From Pirellulales bacterium (GTDB taxonomy: Bacteria > Planctomycetota > Planctomycetia > Pirellulales > JAEUIK01), in contig JAHBXR010000012.1 in assembly GCA_019636335.1 (NCBI GenBank), positions 1-64,000 of the forward strand: 64,000 nt of DNA. The letters are read 5' to 3'. The translations under genes and the position numbers were made by a program. Shown piece by piece: positions 35,604-45,361 of the stretch (its first letter is position 1; every line of letters starts with the position of its first letter). The notes beneath the pieces are model-generated. The model was given only the letters and a program-made list of their open reading frames with translations, ran no database searches and was not told where the DNA came from.

Positions 35604-35732
35604 CATTCTCGAAGCCACCGCCATGAAGTCACCAGGTCCGTCTTGCTCGGGCCAGCGCGTGGCTGAAGTGGAAGCATTTCGAGGCCGCAGGTAGAATCGA
35701 GGAAGTGGCTCGACCGTGCGCGGTTGATGTGT

Positions 35733-35754
35733 TTGCCACACAAGCCTTTGTGGC
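35733..35754. repeat. Short hairpin TGCCACA..TGTGGCA
   Basis: TGCCACA, eight-base loop, TGTGGCA, in the spacer ahead of the TPR gene. It shares the GTGGCA core with the family C elements, but is shorter and could be chance. Confidence 0.35.
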
Positions 35755-35829
35755 ATGCTTGCTGTCTGGCGGCGCTGCGTCGCTTTGTGTGACCTGAGCG
35801 CGGGTGCGCGGACAGTTCGGAGGTGAACC

Positions 35830-38178
35830 GTGCGTCGAGCTTGTTGGTTGCTGACTGTCGTGGTGGCCGCCGTCGCACTGAGCATGGCGCGACCCGAGTC
35901 GACTCCTGCCCTGACGCCCGCCGCAGGCACCGACGCCGCCTCCCGGCAAGGCACGGTGCTCGAGGATCCGGTTGAGCCGCTGGTGGTCAAGCAAGGTCGC
36001 TCCGAGGCGGAGCAGGACCGATTGACCGCGCTCTCGCTCTACGGCGCGGCGCGCATGAAGCAGCAACAAGACGAGCTGCCTGCCGCCCTGCGCTTGTACG
36101 AACGCGCGTTTCGGCTCGATCCGAGTGCCGCGAGCGTGGCCCGCGAGATCGTGGGCGTGGCGCTAGAGCTCGGGCGGCAGGAAGAGGGCATGCGTTACGC
36201 CGTGAAGGCCGCTTCGCTCGATCCGAGCGATACGGTGCTCGTCGATCGCGTGGCGATGCTGCTCACGCAATCGAACGACCTGGCCGGGGCGCGCCAGCTC
36301 TACGAGAAGCTGGCGGCCGCGAAAACGGCTGCCGGCGAACCGACCGATCACGCGCTGCTCTGGTCGATCGGCCGGTTGTATTTTCTCGAAGGAGACTTCA
36401 AAGAGGCGGTGCCGACGTTCCAACAGGTGACCGACGCGCTGCTCGATCCCCAGCAACACAAGCTCGAGGACAAGGTACGCGGGCAGATTGTCCACGAGGC
36501 GGCCCGAACGTACGAATTGCTGGGGGACTCGGCCGCGGTCGAGCAACGCACGAAGGAGGCCCTGGCGCTCGAATTCTTCGGCGAGGCGTTTCTCGCGGGC
36601 GAGTCGCCAAACGCCGCGCAGCGGGTCTTTGCCGAGGCCGAAAAGCTCGGCGGCAAGTCGAAGCGTCACGCCTTCAATCAGGCCCGCGCCCTCAAATTGA
36701 AGGAGGACGACCAGGGGGCCGCCGAGCAGATCGAGCTTTATCTGCAGGAGAAGTCCTCGACCGACAACGCCGAGGCGTATCGCCTGCTGGCCGACGTTCA
36801 AACGAAGCTCGGCCAGCGCGAGGCCCTCCTCGCCCGGCTCGAAAAGCTCGCGGACGAACGGACGGGCGATGCCGCGCTCAAGGCCGAGCTGGCGCGCCAG
36901 CACCGGCAGGACGAGTCGTACGACAAGGCGGCGAAGCATTACGAGGCCTTGATCTCCGACGCGAAGCCGAACAAGCGCCGTCCGCCGCTCGAGGCCTATC
37001 GCGCGCTGCTCGATATCTATCGCCGGCAAGCGAACGACAAGGCCCTGTTGGAGATCGCCACGCGCGGGCTCGCCATCCTGCCGACGATGGAGGTGTTCGG
37101 CGAAGAAGGTGACGCCCTGGTGGCCGACCTGCCCGCCGTCGAGCGGATGGCCAACACGGCTCGCGAACAGGGAGAGCCGGGGCGGGGGCTCTCGTTCGAG
37201 ACCACGCAGGCCGTGGCGCTCGTGGCCCTGAAAGCGAAGCACTTCAACCTGGCGTCCGAGTTCTTCGAAAAATCGTTGCTGGCACGGCCAAAGCAAAAGG
37301 GTGAATTGCTCAGATCCTGGGGGGTGGGATTGCTGGTTGCCGAGCAGTATGCCGAAGCGGCCAAGATCTTCCGCCGCGCGCTCGATGAGAAGGTCGTCGG
37401 CGACGATGCCGCCGAGTTCGAGTTCCACCTGGCGGGCACGCTCGAGATGTCGGGGCAGACCGAGGAGGCGCTCGCCGCCGCCCGGCGTGCTGCCGAGTTG
37501 GTCGAGCAGCAACGCAAAGAGGATGAAGAGGAACGCCAGATCTCGGACGCGGCCTACTTTCGCATCCTTTCGCGTGAGCCCTGGGTGCTCTACCACGCCA
37601 AACGCTATGGCGAAGCGGCCGCCGAGTATCGGGCGCTCGTCGAACGCTTCGACGCCGAGGAGAAGGGTGAGGCGGCCCGCGAGACCCTCCGCGAGGCGCG
37701 GCTCATGCTCTCGAACCTGGCGGTAAACGAGCACGACATGCCGCAGGCCGAGGAGTGGCTCGAGCAGATCCTCGACGAATATCCCGACGACATTTCGGCC
37801 CTCAACGACCTGGGCTACCTGTGGGCCGAACAGGGCAAACGACTCGATCGGGCGCTGGCCATGATCCAGCAGGCCCTGGTGGGCGATCCCGACAATAAGG
37901 CCTATCGCGATAGCCTGGGGTGGGCCTTCTATCAGTTGGGCCGCTACGAGGAGGCCAGGGTCGAACTCGAGCAGGCGGCGGCCGAGGAAGAGCCAGACGG
38001 CGTGATCCTCGACCATCTCGGAGACGTCTATTCCAAGCTCCAGCAGACGGACAAGGCGCGCGACTCCTGGACGCGTGCCATCGAGCGATTCAAGCACGAC
38101 GCCGACGCTGCCAAGGAGCGCGCGACGCGCGACAAGCTCGAGCGGCTCGACAAGGAAACCAAGCCGGCGAATCCCTGA
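35830..38178 (+). CDS. Large secreted TPR-repeat protein
   Basis: 782 residues, GTG start with a strong GGAGGTGA six bases upstream. The N-terminus (WLLTVVVAAVALSMARP) is a signal peptide or anchor. Tetratricopeptide repeats run through most of the length, for example ALRLYERAFRLDPSAASVAREI, YDKAAKHYEALISD, NLASEFFEKSLLARPKQKGEL and LDRALAMIQQALVGDPDNKAYRDSLGWAFYQLGRYEEARVEL (read in parts). The last block, ISALNDLGYLWAEQGKRLDR, is the best conserved. It is probably an envelope protein-protein interaction scaffold. Its partner is unknown. Followed 82 bases later by the YebC gene. Confidence 0.82.
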   Translation: MRRACWLLTVVVAAVALSMARPESTPALTPAAGTDAASRQGTVLEDPVEPLVVKQGRSEAEQDRLTALSLYGAARMKQQQDELPAALRLYERAFRLDPSAASVAREIVGVALELGRQEEGMRYAVKAASLDPSDTVLVDRVAMLLTQSNDLAGARQLYEKLAAAKTAAGEPTDHALLWSIGRLYFLEGDFKEAVPTFQQVTDALLDPQQHKLEDKVRGQIVHEAARTYELLGDSAAVEQRTKEALALEFFGEAFLAGESPNAAQRVFAEAEKLGGKSKRHAFNQARALKLKEDDQGAAEQIELYLQEKSSTDNAEAYRLLADVQTKLGQREALLARLEKLADERTGDAALKAELARQHRQDESYDKAAKHYEALISDAKPNKRRPPLEAYRALLDIYRRQANDKALLEIATRGLAILPTMEVFGEEGDALVADLPAVERMANTAREQGEPGRGLSFETTQAVALVALKAKHFNLASEFFEKSLLARPKQKGELLRSWGVGLLVAEQYAEAAKIFRRALDEKVVGDDAAEFEFHLAGTLEMSGQTEEALAAARRAAELVEQQRKEDEEERQISDAAYFRILSREPWVLYHAKRYGEAAAEYRALVERFDAEEKGEAARETLREARLMLSNLAVNEHDMPQAEEWLEQILDEYPDDISALNDLGYLWAEQGKRLDRALAMIQQALVGDPDNKAYRDSLGWAFYQLGRYEEARVELEQAAAEEEPDGVILDHLGDVYSKLQQTDKARDSWTRAIERFKHDADAAKERATRDKLERLDKETKPANP

Positions 38179-38260
38179 CGCCGCGCGCAGCAGATTCTGA
38201 TGGTGGCGAGTACAGAGGGCCTGACATGGCCCGCCGCTCGCGAAGGAGAGATTCGGACGT

Positions 38261-39013
38261 ATGGCAGGTCATTCACACTGGGCGGGCATCAAGTACAAGA
38301 AGGCCCTGATCGACAACAAGCGCGGCAAGCTGTGGAGCAAGCTCTCCAAGGCGATCATCGTCGCGGCCAAGATCGGGGGCGGCGATCCCGACTCCAATCT
38401 CAAGCTGCGCTATGCGATCGACGCCGCCAAAGCGGTCAGCATGCCCAAGGACAACATCACCCGCGCCGTCAAGAAAGGCACGGGCGAGCTCGACGGGGGC
38501 AACCTCGAAGAGGTGCTCTACGAAGGCTACGGTCCGGGGGGCGTCGCCGTGCTGTGCGAGATCCTCACCGACAATCGCAACCGCACGGCCGGTGAAATCC
38601 GCAAGTGCTTCGAGTTGAGCGACGGCAAGCTCGGCGCCACGGGCTGCGTGGCCTGGATGTTTTCGCGTAAGGGGATGTTCCTCTTTTCCGCGCTGGGACG
38701 CGACGAGGAAACCATCGTCGAGCTGGCCCTGGAGGCCGGGGCCGACGACGTGCGCCACGTGGGAGACAAGTTCGAAATCACCTGCGATCCGGCGTCGTTT
38801 CAAGTGGTGGCCGAGCGCCTGGCCGCCGAACAGATCGAGTGCGACGTGGCCGAGATCAGCAACATTCCGAACTCGACCGTCGATCTCGACGTGGAGACTG
38901 CCCGCAAGGTGCTCAAGCTGATGGAGAAGCTCGACGATCACGACGACGTGCAGCACGTTTCGTCGAACTTCAGCATTGCGGACGAGGCCATGACACAACT
39001 GGCCGCCGAATAG
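38261..39013 (+). CDS. YebC/PmpR-family regulatory or translation factor
   Basis: 250 residues, ATG 38261 preceded by AAGGAG. Opens MAGHSHWAGIKYKKALIDNKRG, the family signature (usually MAGHSKWANIKH), with GGGDPDSNLKLRYAIDAAKAVSMPKDNITRAVKKG and YEGYGPGGVAVLCEILTDNRNRTAGEIR in the expected places. YebC proteins were long called DNA-binding regulators, and some are now known to relieve ribosome stalling at proline stretches; which applies here cannot be read from sequence. Length is standard. It converges with the cytochrome gene on the other strand, five bases apart. Confidence 0.9.
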   Translation: MAGHSHWAGIKYKKALIDNKRGKLWSKLSKAIIVAAKIGGGDPDSNLKLRYAIDAAKAVSMPKDNITRAVKKGTGELDGGNLEEVLYEGYGPGGVAVLCEILTDNRNRTAGEIRKCFELSDGKLGATGCVAWMFSRKGMFLFSALGRDEETIVELALEAGADDVRHVGDKFEITCDPASFQVVAERLAAEQIECDVAEISNIPNSTVDLDVETARKVLKLMEKLDDHDDVQHVSSNFSIADEAMTQLAAE

Positions 39014-39018
39014 GACGC

Positions 39019-40650
39019 TCAGTCCTTGCCCTTGTGCTCGACCTTGGGCCAGTAGGCTTCGAACTTGAAATTGGGACTATTGTCGACGTCGTGACACGTG
39101 CCGCAGACGTGCTCGGCGGCGGTCGCCTTGGTAAGCCGCATCTCGGTGCGCAGGCTGTCGCGACGCGCCAGATTGCGCTGGGCGCCTTTGGCCTTTTCGG
39201 CGGCAACGTGCGCGGCGCCGGGGCCGTGACAATTCTCGCAACTGTTGCCCGCCAGCAGGGGAGTCGTCTCGAGGCTGTCGAAACCGCTGGTATAGGGGAA
39301 GTAGTCTTGCGGGCTCCAGCCGGTCGAGTGGCAACTGATGCACTCGGGGTCGAACTGGCGGGGCGGATTCAGCTTGGCCAGGGTGTCCGTGGCGTGGGCA
39401 TGCGCCGACTTGCTCCAGACGGCGTGCGCCTTCGTGTGGCATTCGGCGCACGACTCGGCCGAGGCGAACTGGCCGGCCAGCGGATCGTCGGAACGGCTGC
39501 GGAGATGGGCGGTCGGCGTCAGGCCCAGACCGGCCCAACCCAACTCGCGGAGTTGATCCTGGTAGTTCACCAGCAACTGGTGCATTTCGTCCGAGGGCTT
39601 GAATCGCGAGTCGAGCGGCACGCGTTGGTATCGGGGCGGCTCGCTTTCATCGAACAGGCCGATCACGGCGGCATACATCCCCTTGTGTCCCACTTCGACG
39701 AGCCACGTGTCGTCGTCGACGAGCGTGGGGCTGTCGGGCGGAACGTCCGCTCCACCCGAGGTCACCACGAGATCGAACTCGCCAAATTCCTTGGCCAGCG
39801 CGAGCGATTCGTCGCGCGTCGCGTGGACGAGCAGGATACGGAAATCGGTTTGCTCGACCAGCTCGGGCATAATCTCGCGCAGGGCCTCGGCCGCCGGCTT
39901 GTTTTCGACCTGTGCGGCGTCGAGTCCCGACCGCTCAGCATCCCCCAGCACTGCGGTGATCCCCACCTTGAGGCCCGCCTCTTCCACGATGCGGTACCGC
40001 TTGGTGAGTTGGGCGTCGAAGCCGAAGAGGGCCACGTTGGCCGCCACAAAGGGGCTGGGGGTCTCTTCCGCGTCGGCGACCACGGCGACGAGCTCCTCGG
40101 CGGGCAGCCGCAGATCGGCGTCGCCCAGGGCTACGCCAGCGTAGTTCAGCGTCTTGAGGGCCTCGACCGTGGCCTGGAACTTCAACTCTTGCTGACGGCC
40201 GAAGCGGCGGACCTGGCCCCCCACGTCGACGGCCAGCACCGGCCAACCGTCAGCGGCAAGCTGCTGGAGCATGCCATGCCGACGGCTCAGCCCGCCCAAT
40301 TGATTTTCGAGCCCGGCGCAACCGCACGGTTCGAGATAACCCTGCTGCTGACCCGTGACGACGATCGCCAGCCGGGGCTTGGGCCAATCTTGAAAGATCG
40401 GGCCATTGGCCTCGACCGGATCGATTTTCTGGGCGTGGCCGTAGTCGGCCCCGTGCCCCGGGGTGTCGGCTCCGGATGCGGTCGTGTTGGTGTTGCCGCG
40501 CACCGCGGGAGTTTTAGCCGGCTCGCTAGTCGACTGCGTGCAGCCAGCAGCGTTCAGCAAGCACAGGGTCGCTAGCACGAGTACACCGCCACGCGCTGCC
40601 AGCAGAAACCGACTCGGAGAATACTCGCACACGCGCTTGGGCCTCTCCAT
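39019..40650 (-). CDS. Four-haem cytochrome c lipoprotein with nucleotidase-like domain
   Basis: 543 residues. The N-terminus has a lipoprotein signal ending LLNAAGC, so it is membrane-anchored outside the cytoplasm. The first two thirds resemble the UshA/5'-nucleotidase metallophosphatase fold (LAIVVTGQQQGYLEPCGC, LGGLSRRHGMLQ, VLAVDVGGQ), without convincing metal-site Asp/His pairs. The last third carries four haem-binding motifs, CAECH, CISCH, CENCH and CGTCH, typical of tetrahaem cytochromes. It is probably an electron carrier or sensor at the cell surface. Last gene of a minus-strand cluster, 15 bases after the DUF1573 gene. Confidence 0.82.
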   Translation of the reverse strand: MERPKRVCEYSPSRFLLAARGGVLVLATLCLLNAAGCTQSTSEPAKTPAVRGNTNTTASGADTPGHGADYGHAQKIDPVEANGPIFQDWPKPRLAIVVTGQQQGYLEPCGCAGLENQLGGLSRRHGMLQQLAADGWPVLAVDVGGQVRRFGRQQELKFQATVEALKTLNYAGVALGDADLRLPAEELVAVVADAEETPSPFVAANVALFGFDAQLTKRYRIVEEAGLKVGITAVLGDAERSGLDAAQVENKPAAEALREIMPELVEQTDFRILLVHATRDESLALAKEFGEFDLVVTSGGADVPPDSPTLVDDDTWLVEVGHKGMYAAVIGLFDESEPPRYQRVPLDSRFKPSDEMHQLLVNYQDQLRELGWAGLGLTPTAHLRSRSDDPLAGQFASAESCAECHTKAHAVWSKSAHAHATDTLAKLNPPRQFDPECISCHSTGWSPQDYFPYTSGFDSLETTPLLAGNSCENCHGPGAAHVAAEKAKGAQRNLARRDSLRTEMRLTKATAAEHVCGTCHDVDNSPNFKFEAYWPKVEHKGKD

Positions 40651-40665
40651 GATTCTGCCGCGTCT

Positions 40666-41868
40666 TCAGCCTTCGACGACGAACCTGACGTGAATCACCA
40701 ACTCGGGTTGCGAGGGATGTGTCGTTTTCAATCGGACCGTGGCGAAAGGACCTTGGGCCGTTCCCTGTCGATTTACCGTCGGGCAATCGGCGGGCACTGT
40801 AATGGTCAGCGGAAACTGCCGGACTCGGCCCTCCCCTTTCGATTCGCCTCCCCCGAGCGTGGCCACCAGGGGTGGTGGATCGGTCCCCTCGACGGTGAAC
40901 TCCACCTCGTCGCGGTGGGGGCCTTTGACGAGCAACAGCAGCTTGCGACTGGTCTCGACGCCCCGTTGGACGGTACCCAATTCCAGTACGTCGCGGGCAT
41001 TGTTCCAGCCGGCTCCGACCACGGAAATATCGCTATTTACCGTGCCCGAGAGCTTGATATCCAAGGGAGCCACCCCTCGGAGGTCGGTCGTGACGCGAAT
41101 TGTCTGTTGAATGGCTCCGAGCGGCAACCCCGGTTTCGTCGTCGCGCGAACGAGGAAGTCGGACGTGGGGGCCGAATCGGCCGCGGTGTTCGGCGTTACG
41201 GGCTCGTACGCCAGCTCGAATTGCTCGTGGGCCTTGGGGTCGGTGAAGTCGAGCGAGACGATTTTCGCCCCCGCCTGTGTGGCATGCACCGTCGTTTCCA
41301 GGGTCAGCGTTTCGTCCTGGGCCTTGCTGAACGTTAGTGCGTGGGGGGTCGCATAGAGCGAGACCTGGCGCCGGCCAGTCACTTCGAGCTTGACCATCCG
41401 CTGCAAGGGATCGTTCGTGTAGATCGACGCGATCTGGCGGTACTCATCCTGCGTGCCTTTGACTTCCCATTCCAGGGTCACCACGGCCGTCTTGCCGGGG
41501 GCGATCTCCTCGGTGTCGATGTTGCTGATCGTACACTTGCAGGTGGTCGTGCCTTGCCGCAGGCGGAGCGGGTATTGGCCGATGTTCTTGAAGATAAAGC
41601 CGTGCCGCTGCAGCACGCCCGTCTCGACCTGGCCGAAGTCGAACGACGTGCCATTCTCGACCACCACGCGCGGCTGCGGGCCATGGGCGGGGGGCATGGC
41701 GGGGAAGCGGGGATCCTCGCTCGTCGACTTCACGCCGAACAATTCTTCGTCCGAGGTGAACGCGTGGAAATTTACCGTGGCGAGCACCGTGCCCAACAAG
41801 ACGCCGCAGAGCAGCGCCGAAAGCAAGAGCAGCAGCGAGAGTGGGAAGCGAAAGGAGCGGCGTTTCAT
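40666..41868 (-). CDS. DUF1573-domain secreted protein
   Basis: 400 residues with an N-terminal signal or anchor (PLSLLLLLSALLCGVLLGTVLA). A DUF1573 Ig-like domain begins at about residue 65 (FDFGQVETGVLQRHGFIFKNIG, TTTCKCTISN, GKTAVVTLEWEVKGT), and two more beta-rich repeats appear to follow. The TCKC pair near the first domain is typical. DUF1573 proteins are abundant in planctomycetes and Bacteroidetes and their role is unknown, but they often lie beside cytochromes or transporters. Here it directly precedes the tetrahaem lipoprotein, so joint function is plausible. Confidence 0.85.
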   Translation of the reverse strand: MKRRSFRFPLSLLLLLSALLCGVLLGTVLATVNFHAFTSDEELFGVKSTSEDPRFPAMPPAHGPQPRVVVENGTSFDFGQVETGVLQRHGFIFKNIGQYPLRLRQGTTTCKCTISNIDTEEIAPGKTAVVTLEWEVKGTQDEYRQIASIYTNDPLQRMVKLEVTGRRQVSLYATPHALTFSKAQDETLTLETTVHATQAGAKIVSLDFTDPKAHEQFELAYEPVTPNTAADSAPTSDFLVRATTKPGLPLGAIQQTIRVTTDLRGVAPLDIKLSGTVNSDISVVGAGWNNARDVLELGTVQRGVETSRKLLLLVKGPHRDEVEFTVEGTDPPPLVATLGGGESKGEGRVRQFPLTITVPADCPTVNRQGTAQGPFATVRLKTTHPSQPELVIHVRFVVEG

Positions 41869-41926
41869 GGTTTCTCGTTGTTCAACGATCGCGGCGATAA
41901 GTGCCGCGTGGCCTTGGTTCCCCTAA

Positions 41927-44203
41927 TCACATTTTATCCGCGGACGATGAGCGTTGCCCGTCGTCCGAAGCATTTGGGACCAGCTCTTTCAGGCGAGCGC
42001 GAAGCGTCTCGTCGAGCTTCTGTTCGGCGTGCGGCATGATGGCGTCGAGGCGAAACGCCTCGCTGGCTTCCGCCTGCGCCGTCGTTCGATCGCCCGCCGC
42101 CGATGCCGCCAGTGCCAGGCGGGCACGACGCACGCCCTGATGGGGGTAGAGCTCGACCGCGCGGCGGCAGGCCTCGAGGGCCGCCCGAGCGGCCTGGGGA
42201 TCCGCCGTCTGTTCAAAGATCGTCATCTGCCAGGCGCCGACCTGGCTCCAGGCCTCGCTCGAGCCGGGGCGCCGCTCGAGCCAGAGATCGGCCGCGGCGG
42301 CGAAGCTTTTTCTCGACAACTCGCTCGGCTGCCGGCGCCACTGTTCGAAACGCAACTGCGCCATGCGACGCGGGGCATCGTAACCGAACGGATCGGCCGC
42401 GATCGCTTCGTCGAGGAACTCTTCAGCCCGGTTCGGTTCTGCCTGGGCGGCCGCGATTGCAAGCTGGCTCATCACCAGGGGATGATAGAGGGTCGCGGCC
42501 GCCGCCACCGAGAGGAACAAGGCTAGGCAGGTCGCGAGGGCCAGCGGCGTCGGGCCCAATCGTTGGAGCCGTGGCATGGATGTCGTCGTCGCCGGCTCGT
42601 CGAGGTCGCGGAGCGTGGTCGCCAAAGCGGCCAACAACCACAGGCTGCCGGCCACGCCCGGGTGGCCGATCCCGCCAGCGGCAAGCAGATTCACCGTCAT
42701 CCCGACCAGGGCCGCCAGTGGCACCAGCGGAGGTAATACGCCATCGGCGACCCAAGGCCACAAGAGCCAGAGCATCGTGCCACTGATGGCCAGCCCGCCG
42801 ACCGTGGCGACGAGCGACAGGGGCACATCAATCACCGGACCAGCGAAGAAGGGAACGAGGAACGCGAGCAGAAAACCAGCCAGGCCACCCCAGGCAATCA
42901 TCCGCGCGCTGCGGTCTGCCGCGCGGGCGGCGGCCGATGGCGCCGTCGCGGGAGCAGGATCTTCGGAGCCTCGTAGCGACGGCCAGGTCCGCCAGAACAC
43001 GGACAACAGGAAGCCCACGAATGCCGCGGCGACGAGCGTTCCGGCCGTCGACCAGATCTCGAGTACGAAATTGTGCGGATCGGAAATCTCCTCGCTCGCC
43101 GTCGGCAGCTTGACGGTTGAATAAGCATCTTTGAACTCGCCGGGCCCCACGCCCCAAACCGGCTGCGCGGCGATCAACGACCAGCTCGCGCGCCAGTATT
43201 CGAAGCGGTAGGCGAGCGACTTGGGCGCTTCGGCCAATACCTCGATATCGACGCCGCCGGTCGCCACGGCGACGACGATCACGACGAGCAACAATCCCAC
43301 GATGGCTGCCGCGCGTCGCGTGAACAGATGGCGGCGGATCGAGGGGCTGAGCGCTAGCAGGGCAGCGCCGGCGCTCAGCCCCACCACGGCGCTGCGACTC
43401 TTCGTCAACAGCAGCACGAGCAGCAGCGCGGCTCCGGTGGCGGCAAACGTCGAAAGGATACGCTTACGAGAGCCCAGACGTGCGGGCAACGTCACGATCG
43501 CGCCGGCCAAGACGAGCAACCAAGGCGTCAGAAACCCGGCCAGCGAGTTCGTCAGGGCGAAGGTAGCCGTCGGCTCGATGCTGTGCAGTCGCTGTTCGAA
43601 GAGATACCGCTCGCGCGAGCCAGGAGGAAACCACATGCCGGCGTCGCGCAAGGCCGCCTCGGGATCGCGCTCGTACTCGGCCACGGTCGCCGGCTGCGAG
43701 ATGAAATACTCGTGCAGCGCGTAGCCACAGGACGTGGCCGCCAGGGCGATCATCACGGCCGCCAGGGCGCGGGCTTCGGCCGGCGTGCGCAGCAATTGCC
43801 GGACGACGAAGAAGGCGGCGCCGTAGCCGATCCACGTCCACGTCATGTTGATTGCCGGCCGCGGCGCGGCGCCGTTCCAGCACGCGACCAGTCCGCTGGC
43901 GGCATAGAGCGCGACGGTGACGAGCAACGCCAGATCGATAAATTCGGCTCGCAGCCACGCTTCGCCTTGGCGCCAGAGCAGGGCGAGCGACAGCGAGAAC
44001 AGAATGAGCCACAGCATCACGAAGGGAGCGTCGTTCCCCTGCAGCTCGACATGGATGCTGGGGATCAGCGGCCGCGCCACGCAGAGCAGCGCGGCGCCGG
44101 CCAGCAGCCACGGCCGCGCGCGATCGAACGCCTCGACCGGCGCCGCGGATCGCGGTTCGGTCGAGGGGCGTTTCTCGCGCGAGCGCGACACCGATTTCGC
44201 CAT
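41927..44203 (-). CDS. O-antigen ligase-like membrane protein with TPR tail
   Basis: 758 residues. A polar N-terminus is followed by about twelve membrane helices, with the long periplasmic loop of WaaL/O-antigen polymerase family proteins (YRFEYWRASWSLIAAQPVWG, GVGPGEFKDAYSTVKLP, SDPHNFVLEIWSTAGTL). GVGPGxF and the PHN(F/x) motif are the family hallmarks. The last 190 residues are soluble and TPR-like (EEFLDEAIAADPFGYDAPRR; ALEACRRAVELYPHQGVRRARLALAASAAGD, read in parts). The family ligates or polymerises sugar chains on lipid carriers at the outer face of the membrane. It follows the transferase gene by 21 bases. Confidence 0.85.
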   Translation of the reverse strand: MAKSVSRSREKRPSTEPRSAAPVEAFDRARPWLLAGAALLCVARPLIPSIHVELQGNDAPFVMLWLILFSLSLALLWRQGEAWLRAEFIDLALLVTVALYAASGLVACWNGAAPRPAINMTWTWIGYGAAFFVVRQLLRTPAEARALAAVMIALAATSCGYALHEYFISQPATVAEYERDPEAALRDAGMWFPPGSRERYLFEQRLHSIEPTATFALTNSLAGFLTPWLLVLAGAIVTLPARLGSRKRILSTFAATGAALLLVLLLTKSRSAVVGLSAGAALLALSPSIRRHLFTRRAAAIVGLLLVVIVVAVATGGVDIEVLAEAPKSLAYRFEYWRASWSLIAAQPVWGVGPGEFKDAYSTVKLPTASEEISDPHNFVLEIWSTAGTLVAAAFVGFLLSVFWRTWPSLRGSEDPAPATAPSAAARAADRSARMIAWGGLAGFLLAFLVPFFAGPVIDVPLSLVATVGGLAISGTMLWLLWPWVADGVLPPLVPLAALVGMTVNLLAAGGIGHPGVAGSLWLLAALATTLRDLDEPATTTSMPRLQRLGPTPLALATCLALFLSVAAAATLYHPLVMSQLAIAAAQAEPNRAEEFLDEAIAADPFGYDAPRRMAQLRFEQWRRQPSELSRKSFAAAADLWLERRPGSSEAWSQVGAWQMTIFEQTADPQAARAALEACRRAVELYPHQGVRRARLALAASAAGDRTTAQAEASEAFRLDAIMPHAEQKLDETLRARLKELVPNASDDGQRSSSADKM

Positions 44204-44224
44204 GGAGCTTTCCCTATCTCGACA

Positions 44225-45361
44225 TCACTTGCGACGCTGGCTGCGGCGACCGGTCGTCTCGAGGATGGCGACCACCATCAACGAGCAAGCGACCATCAGC
44301 AACACGACCACGGCTCCCAGCGTGTTCACCTGATAGAGCAGCAGAGCGCCCAATCCGGTGGCCGCCGTGGTGAGGTAGATCGTCAGCACGGCCTGCGTCT
44401 TCGACATGCCCAGCTCGACCAAGCGGTGCGAAAAGTGGCGTTTGTCGGCGGCAAAGGGACTGAGTCCATTGCGCAGGCGAATCGTGACGACGGTCACCAG
44501 GTCGTAGAGCGGGACGGCCAGCACGCAGAGGGGGGCGAGGATCGCGTGCCGAGGCGTGTCCGTGCCGACGAAGGTGGCCATCATCGTGGCCATCGCCACC
44601 ATGAAGCCGATGAAGTACGCGCCCGCATCCCCCATGAAGAGTCTGGCCGGCGGCCGATTGTGCCACAAGAAGCCGAGCAGCGAGCCGAACAGCACCAGCA
44701 GCAGACCCCCGACGAAGAGTTGCGGCTGCCCCGTCGCATGCGCGGGGCCGAACAACATCACGACGGCCAGCAGTCCCGAGACGATCGCCGCGACCCCGCC
44801 CGAGAGGGCGTCCATGTTGTCGAGCATGTTGAACGAGTTGATGAGCGCCACGATCCAGAAGACCGAGATCACCGAGGTGATGATCGGCTGCTCGACGAAG
44901 AAGGTGAGCTTCCAGCCGCAGGCCACCATCACGGCGGCGACGGCGAACTCGACCGAGAGACGCAGCCGCCAGTCGAGCCCTCGTCGATCGTCGGCCAGCC
45001 CCAATAGCATCAAGACCGTGCCAGCCCCCAACAGCAGCCATAGACGGGGCGCTTCCTGCCGTAGTCCGGCCAGGTGTAATTCGACGAACTCGGGCAGGGG
45101 AAAGACAGCCCAGCCCAGGGACGAGCCAGGCTCTCGTGCCGTCGTGACGAGCCAGAGCACCATTTGTCCGGCCGCCAGCGGAAGCACCGTGCCGGCCCAG
45201 ATGGCGAGTCCGCCACCGAGAGGCGTCACGCGGGTATGCACCTTGCGCTCGCCGGGCAGGTCGACCAGCCCCCACTCGGGCGCCTTGCGCAGCACGAGAT
45301 ACCCCACGGCCCAGGCCACGAGCAGGCTCGGCACGATCGCGCCGATGAGCAGCCAGATCAC
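44225..45361 (-). CDS. WecA/MraY-family glycosyl-1-phosphate transferase
   Basis: 378 residues with a GTG start at 45361, inside the stop of the DUF4416 gene (GTGA), so it is probably translationally coupled; the frame is open far upstream but there it only shadows DUF4416. About eleven membrane helices. Family motifs: GERKVHTRVTPLGGGLAIW, GLADDRRGLDWRLRL (catalytic Asp pair), NSFNMLDNMDALSGG, PARLFMGDAGAYFIGF and KRHFSHRLVELGMS. WecA/TagO-type rather than MraY (HIP-like region SHRL). It attaches a sugar-1-phosphate to a polyprenyl phosphate, the first step of O-antigen or other surface glycan synthesis. Confidence 0.88.
   Translation of the reverse strand: MIWLLIGAIVPSLLVAWAVGYLVLRKAPEWGLVDLPGERKVHTRVTPLGGGLAIWAGTVLPLAAGQMVLWLVTTAREPGSSLGWAVFPLPEFVELHLAGLRQEAPRLWLLLGAGTVLMLLGLADDRRGLDWRLRLSVEFAVAAVMVACGWKLTFFVEQPIITSVISVFWIVALINSFNMLDNMDALSGGVAAIVSGLLAVVMLFGPAHATGQPQLFVGGLLLVLFGSLLGFLWHNRPPARLFMGDAGAYFIGFMVAMATMMATFVGTDTPRHAILAPLCVLAVPLYDLVTVVTIRLRNGLSPFAADKRHFSHRLVELGMSKTQAVLTIYLTTAATGLGALLLYQVNTLGAVVVLLMVACSLMVVAILETTGRRSQRRK

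Noticed and set aside
38839..40575. 578-residue frame on the plus strand opposite the cytochrome gene
   Set aside because: The minus strand carries four CxxCH motifs and a lipobox; the plus frame is a shadow.
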